Assembly (NCBI GenBank): GCA_027596035.1
Contig: JADGJA010000755.1
Location: forward strand, 1 to 11,205
Direction of reading: 5' to 3'
Origin: Thoreauomyces humboldtii
Lineage: Eukaryota; Chytridiomycota; Chytridiomycetes; Spizellomycetales; Powellomycetaceae
DNA length: 11,205 nt
Shown: positions 1 to 7,218 of the stretch, in pieces
Numbering within the stretch: position 1 is the first letter of the stretch
Layout: each line of letters begins with the position of its first letter
Program-made: the position numbers and the translations under genes
Notes under the pieces: model-generated
Database searches by the model: none
Seen by the model: only the letters and a program-made list of their open reading frames with translations
Told to the model about the DNA's origin: nothing

Positions 1-2483
1 TAGTGGAGGAGGAGGAGGAGGAGCAGGCGGGGGAGGGAGCCCGGGAGCGGACGATGGCGGCCCCGCCAGCGGGGCTTGTGTGGATGGAGGAGCGATGGAG
101 AATTCGGAAGCGCCCAAAAGCTCATGAGATGGTGCCTGGTCGCGCCTGGAAGTTTCTGCTGCTACGGCGTCCAGCTCGCTTAGCAATTCTTCTAAGCTAC
201 GACCGCGATCAGGGGCGGCTCGGGATGAGCTCGAGCTGTCGCGCATGGAGTCGGATAAAGTACCCTGGGAACTGCTGCGTGGTCGGCCAGACGAGCGCTC
301 CGAGGTGCTCGCGGTATCATCTTGGCCACTTGGGGGTCCCACCCACCGCTTGCTTCGACCATCGAAATTGCGCGCCTGATTAAGCAGCATTTCCATCCTG
401 CTAACAGGATCCGCGCTTCCTTGCGAGCTACCGACGCTGCCAGTGCGGCTAGCAATTCCCTTTTCCACGTAGTGATGGGAAATAGGATTTACGTTTCCGA
501 TTCGAGCTTCACGGACCTGAATCTCTGGGAACGAGAGACTTCCACCAGCGGGAGCAGATGCTGGCGGGTTCGGAGATCGTTGTAAGGCGTTGGCAGATGG
601 TGGTACAATATGCACCGGTACGCGGAGACTCTGCAAACTGTCGGTGCGCGGAGAGTGTGACCGATTGCTATCACCTAACGAGATGTTGGATGGTGTACGA
701 CCATGGGATAAAGATGATGGCATATAACCTGTTCCGGAATTTACGGGCGGTGGGAGCGGACTTTGAGAGTAAGCGGGATCAGTGAACCCGCGATTCGCGT
801 TGTGGCGATTGAAGAGCTGATCGGTACCAGCATCAGAATAGATGCTAGAAGTGGAAGATGGTTGCGGACTACGGACGCGGTGACCAGCACCGCCATGATA
901 AGGATCCCTAGAGGTGGACGAGCGACCGCTGTTCCTCGCGTGGGCCCGACTGCTATCAAATTCATGCAACGGCTTAGACTGCTGGATATATCGAGCTGCT
1001 GCTTGAACGTCACAATTAACGGACCGCTGGAGTGCAAAGCAGGCGAGAACCCGAGGATGACCCATCTGTTCGAGAGCGTGAATGGACTCTTCACGCGGAC
1101 GTACGCGGTGAGACGCTACCAATCGACCAAGACATTTCTCCAGACTCGTGTCCAGCATTTCTTGCGTTACACCCGAAGATGACGAACGCGTGGAACTACG
1201 ATCTGCTCGACTGCCTTCCACAAACATAAGGTAGAAGCAGAAACCAGCGATGGTCTCGCCTGGTGCTCCGAGGCGCTCAAGGGCGGATCGCGAAGCTTCC
1301 GATATTTCGAGGTCCTTCGAGCCCACTCTGATTACACCGGGAAGCATAAAGCCAGTGTGAAATGAGAGGCTTGCGATCGTGTTGATGTGGTTGGGATGAT
1401 TCACAGGATCTGGTGTGTGAAAGAGGCGTAGCTGGATATCCGAGTCCAGGGCAAGTGGGGTGTCCGTGGAGACCCTAAACACGAGATTTCCTCGGGAATC
1501 GATTCGGACAAGAGATTGCGGTGAAAGATGGTCGCTCCCTCGGCGTGCACCGCTATTGCGCCCGCTTTCGCGCAACGTGGTATAGACCAGTTTTCCGGAC
1601 TGGTAAATCTCGATGTTGGGATTGGCAGGGCCCACGGCTTCTAAACCGTTGACAATCACTCGTTGAAGTACCAGGGGCTTCGGATTCGGAAGCACGCCAC
1701 CCAGCACGATCATGTTGTTGAAGTATTGCACGTAGCGGCGATGGGCAACTGTAGGCCAACTCCGGTCTTCCTCATGTGATCGGCGGCGCACGAAATATTC
1801 GAAGGCATCGCTCGCATCAGCAAAAAGCTCCGCGTACCGCAAATAGCAGGCAATAGCAATTCCCGTGCGGCCAAGACCCGTCGGGCATTGGATCAATGCC
1901 ACATGGTGCGCATCAAGGGCAAGCCAAGCATGAATAGACCGACAGAAATCGAAAAGCGTAGCTATGCTGAGCGAATAGGCTTTCGAGAAGGGCAATGCAA
2001 CAATCTGATCGCCAAATTCCGCTGTTTCGTAAAGCCCTTGCGAGGTATCTGCGGCAAGATTCCAGATCATGTATCGGCCTGGGTAGCGCGCATTGACGAA
2101 GCGAGCCAGGTCGCCTGCGTTGTTTCGCCTGGTTCGTCGGTCGGTCGGATGTTCCCAGCACATCCCAACGGCGATAACACGGTCCGTGATGCGTGTTATA
2201 TCTAGACTATGTCGTATCCGCCGGAACGCTGAGTCCTGAGGAACCGAGGGTATTGAGAGTTTGTTGGAAGGCGCAGGGAGGTTTCCCACATCGGGAAAAA
2301 AGTCATCCCGAGTCAGGAGAGGCATTCGTTGACGTTCTAAAATGGAGCAAACCATATAAATTTCTACGCAGAGTCAGATGGCACCCCTCCTCTAGAAAGC
2401 ATACGCATATTGTCGTCGCCATTGCTGCTTCCTTCGCTGTTTCTGGCCGTCTGCGAGCTCTCCATTTGCGTTGCTACGTGCAT
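1..2483 (-). CDS. PTEN-like phosphatase/C2 protein with UBA-like and FH1-like regions; candidate PTEN-formin, 3' part outside window
   Basis: Exon 1 is 2483-2405 and exon 2 runs from 2336 off the left edge. The intron 2404-2337 has a GTATGC donor, a CTGAC branch site and a TTTTAG acceptor, and phase is kept. Exon 2 has no stop in 2.3 kb, so about 805 residues are visible. An in-frame TAA precedes the start; Met7 (position 2465) is an alternative start. Residues 65-245 match the PTEN phosphatase fold: LDITRITDRVIAVGM (71-85) parallels PTEN's LDLTYIYPNIIAMG, and the P-loop QCPTGLGRTG holds Cys177 and Arg183. Residues 247-400 match the tensin/PTEN C2 domain, with IEIYQSGKLVYT and LSFHTGFMLPG. 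Residues 440-481 look like a UBA domain. A Ser/Pro-rich linker follows, ending in GLPPPPAPPPPPPL, which is FH1-like. The motifs are seen; the formin assignment is inferred by analogy with plant class II formins, because FH2 would lie outside the window. The alternative is an auxilin/tensin-type protein. The catalytic site looks impaired, so a membrane-lipid-binding role is more likely than catalysis. Confidence 0.85.
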
Positions 2484-2819
2484 CAAAGAAAGTTAGCTCC
2501 CTGAACCGGGCAGGTGGTTATGAGCCTGCCTCTAGACTTCTGCTCTCAAGCTTCCATGCGTGCGCTCACCTTTTGCCCCCCGCCGTCTGTCCTAACGGTC
2601 GTCAATCCTGCTGTCCGTTTTCGTTTTCAACGCTCAGGGTCCGCTTGAAAGCGTATCGACGTACGTATGCAGCACCCTGCCCTCCTACACTGTGAGCCCT
2701 TGGGAGAGTTTGCGAGCCTGACCTTGCTCTTTGCGGCTTTGGCTAATGTGCCTCTCGTGCGGATCGGCGGGAGGTTTTGGATGGAAGGTGACCGCAGGAA
2801 ACGGTAGGGAGCACAAGAA

Positions 2820-2828
2820 AAACCCTAA
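2820..2828 (+). promoter_or_regulatory. Telo-box-like AAACCCTAA in the COX7A promoter
   Basis: AAACCCTAA continues as AACCCC, about 1.5 copies of the TTAGGG-type repeat on the opposite strand, roughly 120 bp upstream of the COX7A start codon. Such motifs act as binding sites for Tbf1/TRF-like Myb factors in some yeast and plant promoters. The motif is seen; function here is inference, and a single 9-mer can occur by chance. Confidence 0.3.
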
Positions 2829-2848
2829 CCCCTTTCCCTCTGGAGTCC

Positions 2849-2853
2849 CCAAT
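2849..2853 (+). promoter_or_regulatory. CCAAT pentamer upstream of COX7A
   Basis: A CCAAT lies 95 bp upstream of the start codon of a respiratory-chain gene. The Hap2/3/5 (CBF/NF-Y) complex is an established regulator of fungal respiratory genes through this element. One pentamer is weak evidence, so this is only a candidate site. Confidence 0.3.
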
Positions 2854-2947
2854 CCGTTCAGTTCTCGCTCCCAAGCAGCAGCAGGAACTCCTTCTCAACC
2901 TCATCCCTCTCGACCCGCAAACTCAACCTCAAAACCCTTCCCTCGCA

Positions 2948-3577
2948 ATGTCTTTTGTCCGAGCTCTGGTCCGTCCCGGCGAAGCGGGTATGTACTCCAG
3001 TCACATTCAGTCTTGGGGGAGAGCGGGAGGATTTGCTCTCCACGCGAGGTTGTGGAACACCGAGAAGTTGTCTACGCTTGCGTTAGTCTTTCCGGAAGCC
3101 GACTGGAACAGAACGGAACATCGCTTCGAAGGAAATTGGGAGGGTCGCTGAACTTTTCAATATGGATATCTCAATCCTCTGTTTCTTGGGTCTGACTCGT
3201 GGAAGCTGACCCCGCTTCCTCCCTTACAGCCATTCGCGCACGTCAGGTGTCGTCTCGCATTTTCTGGCAGGTGAGAAAGGGCTTTTTGAAGCACTGGACA
3301 ATGCCTTCGAGGATGAATCATCCCGTCTCAGCTGCTCCGTATTGAATATCTTTTGTTTCTACAGAAATCTAGCCCCGTCCCAACCTACGTTCGAGGAGGA
3401 AAGGGAGACGTCTTTTTCTACGGCCTCACCGTGTCCGCCATCACCGTCGGATTTGTTGGAGCCATGCTCGAGGCCAACGAGCTCATCAAGGGCGTAAGTG
3501 ATGTCTCCCGCGGATTTTTGGAGTTCCCGGGATTGGAGAACTAATCCGGACGCAATCCGCTTTCCTAGAAATCCTAA
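2948..3577 (+). CDS. COX7A: Cytochrome c oxidase subunit VIIa-like protein (mitochondrial complex IV)
   Basis: Four exons, 2948-2987, 3230-3270, 3365-3493 and 3569-3577, join in phase into a 72-residue protein. The introns (242, 94 and 75 nt) have GTATGT, GTGAGA and GTAAGT donors and CAG, CAG and TAG acceptors. The core, residues 25-70, aligns by eye with animal COX7A: FWQKSSPVPTYVRGGKGD corresponds to LFQEDNGIPVHLKGGVAD. It is followed by one hydrophobic membrane helix (about 44-62) and a short EANELIKGKS tail. The family consists of single-span nuclear-encoded subunits of the inner-membrane oxidase. The basic N-terminus (RALVRP, RARQVSSR) is consistent with a mitochondrial presequence. The last exon contributes only Lys-Ser and the stop; if its intron were retained, translation would end with a different 17-residue tail at 3544. 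Assignment is by motif and length, with no search run. Confidence 0.8.
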
Positions 3578-4055
3578 ATGCGCTCCCCATTTTTTATACC
3601 GTACCAATCAAACATTTGAATAAGACCCTGATCTTCAAACCGATTTTGAGGACTTGGGCTGTGGAATTTATCATAGGCGGTCGTTGTCCATAACGGCTTG
3701 CCGATATCGGACTGGAGGAGGGAATTGAGACGAGGGATCTGCATCGTATCCTGTTCGCCTTCGTTCTTAGCCGGGGAGCATTGGGTGCGACGGGGATCAC
3801 TCCGGCGCTGATCCCCGGCGCGAAAGCTCCTTCATGCGCTTCCCTTGAGCAAAACACCCGAGCAGGTCAAGATAGCCAGCCCGAATGAGAAGGTTGAAGA
3901 CCTCGCCGCACATGGGATAGAACAGCGCCTCATAGTCGGAAAAGATCATGGTATTGGTGACATATGCTCAGCCGAACATTAACAGATTGATGGCCACAGG
4001 GTGCCGTCGTAGGGATCGACGTCCAATATCAACGACGTGAAGTGTTATCGACCGT
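3574..4055 (-). pseudogene. Broken protein-like reading frames of unknown origin (gene relic or unresolved multi-exon gene)
   Basis: Several short minus-strand frames read like real protein yet do not join cleanly. One frame, 3949-3797, gives 50 residues with well-mixed hydrophobic and charged composition (it includes YPMCGEVFNLLIRAGYLDLL). Upstream in that same frame, after a TGA at about 3968, lie further protein-like residues (HPVAINLLMFG). A third frame, 3744-3574, gives 56 residues starting MQIPRLNSLLQSDIGKPLW and ending FDWYGIKNGERI. It is open upstream to about 3831, so it overlaps the first frame. A short stretch in yet another frame near 4030-3990 reads LILDVDPYDGTLWPSI. The pattern suggests a decayed gene with at least one stop and frameshifts. 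A live gene with small introns is not excluded, but I found no convincing splice sites. The final TAG overlaps the COX7A stop on the other strand. I do not recognise the family. Confidence 0.3.
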
Positions 4056-4513
4056 CTGGCAGCGACGACCCAAAAAAATTGATCGAACGATGGACTAAAT
4101 ATACGAGGATCCCCCGGCTTTGCAGCGCACTTGGTATCTTTTCCAGCGGACATACAGTATACATAAGTGCAGCTTACGGATGGATCCGGGAGGCCAGCGG
4201 CACAGGGGTTGTCGTGCAGATCTTTGGGCAGGTTTGTTTTTGCGTCCTTGCTCTTGTTCGTGTTTTGCTGCGGGTTTGTTGCGGCCCCCTTCTTTTGCAT
4301 TGGCCCCCCCATTCTCAAAAGGCTCTACCTTCTCCCCGTACATTACTACACATATAGGACTCCCAGGACAAAGAGCGACGACGTCCAAAGCGTTCGCAGC
4401 TCCCTCTCTCGCTACCGCCTCTCGTCTCCTATCTTCACAGGGCCGGGGTCGTTCTCAGACTTGGACCTCATCCCACCTTTCTACAACCCGTCAGTCACCA
4501 CAGCCAATTAGCC
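4056..4513 (+). promoter_or_regulatory. Upstream region and probable 5' leader of DGAT2
   Basis: No coding frame is convincing in this 458-bp stretch. It becomes strongly pyrimidine-rich from about 4230 to 4500, as expected for a fungal promoter and 5' leader. An ATTGG (CCAAT on the minus strand) lies at 4299-4303, about 210 bp upstream of the DGAT2 start, and a second CCAAT at 4504-4508 is too close to the start codon to be a normal promoter element. Overlapping plus-strand frames that run through this stretch into the DGAT2 start region are low-complexity and are not counted as genes. Confidence 0.4.
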
Positions 4514-5642
4514 ATGGCAGTCGAGTGGGCTCCCCTCTCCCTGCCTCTCCCGCGCCGTCGTCAGACAGCTTCCATCCTCTTCTGGATCGTCGCCATTCCC
4601 ATCCTCCTGGGGTTCTTCTTCTACTTTCTCTTCACCCCTCGTTACGCACCATGGTGCCTCGCCTACCTCGTGTTCCTGGCCCTCGATCCTAGCGCAGAAA
4701 CGGGCGGCAGGCGTATCATGGTGTTCCGCAGGTTGCCTCTATGGAGGTGGATGAAGGATTACTTTCCCATGGCGCTCATCAAGACGGCCGAACTGGATCC
4801 GGCTGGAAACTACCTGTTTGGCTACCACCCCCACGGCATTATTGCCCTCGGCGCCTGGACGAACTTTGGGACAGAGGCCAGCGACTTTGCTGGAAAGTTT
4901 CCAGGACTAAACACGAGGTTGATGACCTTGGCGACCAACTTCAACATTCCTCTGTGGAGGGAGGTTCTTTTGTGTGAGTCGTGGGTTTCAAAAGCATGGG
5001 CGGAGCCGTTGTAAAAAATCTTCTGACATTGTCATTGTTTTCTAGCCCTTGGCATTGTTTCTGTCTCCCGAAGATCGTGTGACAACATCCTGAACAAGGG
5101 TCCTGGCCACTCTTGCATGATCGTGGTGGGAGGTGCAACCGAGGCTCTTCACGCCTTTCCCGGTACCGCGGACCTAACCATCCGCAAGCGACTCGGTTTC
5201 ATTAAAGTGGCTCTCCGCAACGGTGCCAGCCTCGTACCCGTCTTCACGTTCGGGGAGAACGGTAAGTCATGATTCACCCCTCAGCTCCGGTCCAATCCAC
5301 TGACTCGGTGTCTCCCTTCCAGATATCTGGAACCAGGTCAACAACCCACCCGGCTCCCTCATCCGTCGCACGCAGGCTCTCTTTCAGAAGTACTTGACGT
5401 TTGCTCCCCCGCTCTTTTTCGGTCGGGGCATCTTCCAGTACAATGTCGGCATCATGCCCTTCCGGCGACCTGTCGTCTCTGTTGTGGGCGCGCCTATTCC
5501 CTGCCCAAAGACGGAGAACCCGTCTCAGGAGATGATTCTTCACTACCAGGAGAAGTATCTCGATGCCCTTCAGAAGGTCTGGGACGATCACAAGGACAAG
5601 TACGCTCCAAACAGAAAGAAGGAGATGTGCTTCTTTGAGTAG
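4514..5642 (+). CDS. DGAT2: Diacylglycerol O-acyltransferase type 2
   Basis: Three exons, 4514-4973, 5046-5261 and 5323-5642, give 331 residues. The introns are 72 and 61 nt with GTGAGT and GTAAGT donors, and CTGAC precedes the second acceptor. The enzyme transfers an acyl group from acyl-CoA to diacylglycerol, the last step of triacylglycerol synthesis, at the ER and lipid droplets. Family signatures are all present. YHPHG covers 104-108 with the catalytic-site His105/His107, VGGATEAL covers 181-188, and RLGFIK covers 202-207. FGEND (222-226) is rebuilt exactly across the second splice junction. FHGRG-like FFGRGIFQYN covers 257-266. A hydrophobic hairpin (about 20-57) precedes the catalytic domain, as in the family. 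The start codon sits in a good context (GCCATGG). Length is slightly short but within the normal range for fungal DGAT2. Related monoacylglycerol acyltransferases share these motifs, so exact substrate preference is inferred. Confidence 0.95.
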
Positions 5643-5829
5643 TTTCCCTGCTCTTCCTTGACCTTCCATATTCCTACCCATTCATCTTAATATTCTCTAA
5701 GACCCTCATAGTACAGTCACTCCCCGCAATAAATCAGTAACTTGCAGTATAAGAGCAGGAGGATTCATTGTAACGCTCGACGACGAGAGACCGTTACTTA
5801 AAAAAAAAACCACGACTTATTTCCACGCT
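5643..5829. other. Convergent 3' regions of DGAT2 and YRA1
   Basis: DGAT2 and the mRNA-export gene end tail to tail with only 187 bp between their stop codons, so their 3' untranslated regions probably share or overlap this space. A run of ten A residues lies around 5800-5809. No coding frame is apparent. Confidence 0.5.
5728..5733 (+). terminator. Candidate polyadenylation signal AATAAA for DGAT2
   Basis: A canonical AATAAA hexamer lies 86 bp after the DGAT2 stop codon on the same strand. This is a normal spacing for a fungal 3' untranslated region. The cleavage site itself cannot be placed. Confidence 0.5.
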
Positions 5830-6994
5830 CTAGTGCGCGGGTGTTTGATCGAGATCATCGTATGCGATGACCTCTCGGATGATCGTGTCGGTTGGTCGGT
5901 CCCAGTCTACGATGGCGCGCTCACTCGGTCCCCTTGCCGGCGCCGGTTCCGGTTCGGGCTTGCCGGACATGTACCGATCCATCTGCGCGTCCAGATCCTG
6001 GAGGGACGCCCCTGCCGGTTTGCGGTTGGAGGAACCTCTCGAGTCAGCCCCGGCCCGAGTGTGGGAAGTCTGCCTCTGGTGCGATTTTCCTGCATCCCCT
6101 CCTCCGTTCCTCCTTCCGCCATTGTCCGCCAAACCCGCCACCAGAGCGTCGTTACCGGCCGGTCGAGGACCGAGTCGGTCCGTCAACTTTTGGCCGAGAC
6201 GGTCAAGGACGCTCCCTGCCGGCTTGGGTCCCAGACGACTCGCCAGACCAGTCCCACCGCCGTTGTTGGCGCGCCGGTTGTTGCGCTCAACCAGGGCGAC
6301 GTGCATGGTCATACCGTCGAGGTCGCGACCGTCGTAGGCGTCCACGGCGGCTTGAGCGGAACGTCGCGCGTTAAATGTCACGTAGCAGACACCATCGGAT
6401 CGGCCGGCATTGTCGAACTTTAGTCGGACCGACTGCACCGCGCCATGTGCGCTGTTTGTGTGTATATGAGGATACCCATGTGGGGTGAGAAAACTAGAGT
6501 TTTTCTCGGAAACTCCGGAACCCCCCAATGCTTGCTCTGGTGAATACCGACCTCATGAGTTCCCGCACGTCCTGTTCCGATACCTTTGGGAAACACAAAA
6601 CGTTAGTGCCTCGGACAGAAACAGCAAAGTCATCGCAGTCAACGTGTCAACTCACATTCCAGTGCAGATTATCAATCTTGATCTGAGTTGATGCCTCCGA
6701 GTCTGCAGCCTGCGCGCTAGCGCTCCTCAACCCAGGCTTCGATGCATTGCTGCCTCCACTGGACCGCGAGCCGCCGAACATGTCGTGTGACCAGTCACCA
6801 TCTGCGTTGCCCCGGGTATAAGGAGAGTCGTTCCTTCTGTGGTTGCTGTTGGAGTTGCGCTCGGCTCCTCCGCCACGGGGATCGCGTTGAGTCGTGGCGC
6901 GGCCACCGCCGTTGCGACGGTTGTTTGCGCCTCCTCCGGGTTTGCGGGATGAGGAGATCAGATCATCCAGAGAGACGTCCATTGGGTCGGCCAT
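5830..6994 (-). CDS. YRA1: Yra1/ALY/REF-type mRNA export adaptor (THO/TREX component)
   Basis: Three exons, 6994-6656, 6583-6552 and 6451-5830, give 330 residues. The two introns (72 and 100 nt) both fall inside the RNA-recognition motif, and splicing restores it precisely (about 103-180). RNP2-like IKIDNL is in exon 1, VSEQDVRELM is in the 32-nt exon 2, and RNP1-like RSDGVCYVTF is in exon 3. An N-terminal DVSLDDLI (6-13) and a C-terminal LDAQMDRYM (277-285) match the UAP56/Sub2-binding motifs that bracket the RRM in this family. Arg/Gly-rich flanks resemble its RNA- and Mex67-binding regions. The family loads onto nascent mRNA and hands it to the Mex67 export receptor in the nucleus. The second intron has a weak GTCGGT donor, chosen because only it preserves the RRM. 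Oddities are two RLGPxPAG repeats (196-203 and 216-223) and an acidic, Pro-rich tail beyond the UAP56 motif. Confidence 0.9.
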
Positions 6995-7218
6995 CGTGCT
7001 GTATGAGTTGCTTGGGTACTGGATGGGAATTTGAATGGATCTGTAGCTGCGAAGCCCCGCGCAACAGATCCTTTACCAGGTACTCCCTACCCTAACCGCG
7101 TCCACCGCACGCACTCCTTACCGCTTCGTACCTCGCATCTTCCTACTAGATCACCATCTCACCTCACCCCAAGAAGAAGCATACTGCATAGTGATTCACC
7201 AGTCTGTACTCTTCCATC
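6995..7218. promoter_or_regulatory. Compact bidirectional promoter between YRA1 and WBP1
   Basis: Only 224 bp separate the start codons of two divergently transcribed housekeeping genes, so promoters and 5' leaders of both must fit here. The WBP1 side is C/T-rich with repeated CACC/CCTCACC motifs. No TATA box or CCAAT box is evident. Confidence 0.5.

Larger units (their letters stand above)
2484..2947. promoter_or_regulatory. Divergent intergenic promoter region between the PTEN-like gene and COX7A
   Basis: This 464-bp stretch separates two genes transcribed away from each other and has no reading frame that looks coding. The half next to COX7A turns pyrimidine- and A-rich, as is common in fungal 5' untranslated regions. 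It contains a telo-box-like AAACCCTAA and a CCAAT pentamer, described separately. I see no convincing TATA box at a standard distance on either side. Transcription start sites cannot be placed from the sequence alone. Confidence 0.5.

Noticed and set aside
741..1229. Open frames of 65-139 codons on both strands at the left of the window
   Set aside because: They lie inside the UBA and linker part of the PTEN-like exon in other frames and have no recognisable features.
1840..1900. Reading the PTEN-like protein as an active PTEN tumour-suppressor orthologue
   Set aside because: The His of the HCxxGxxR motif, both P-loop lysines and the PFED-type loop are missing, and the protein continues into a long linker and polyproline tract absent from PTEN.
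2818..2832. Possible telomere or interstitial telomeric array
   Set aside because: Only about 1.5 repeat units are present within an otherwise ordinary promoter, so it is at most a single binding site.
4120..4692. A 190-codon plus-strand open frame over the DGAT2 start
   Set aside because: It is out of frame with DGAT2, rich in Ser/Pro/Leu from C/T-rich leader DNA, and shows no domain; DGAT2 exon 1 explains the region.
5833..6423. Three plus-strand open frames of 156-196 codons
   Set aside because: They are antisense shadows of YRA1 exon 3, caused by its high GC and lack of stops; the RRM and UAP56 motifs are on the minus strand.
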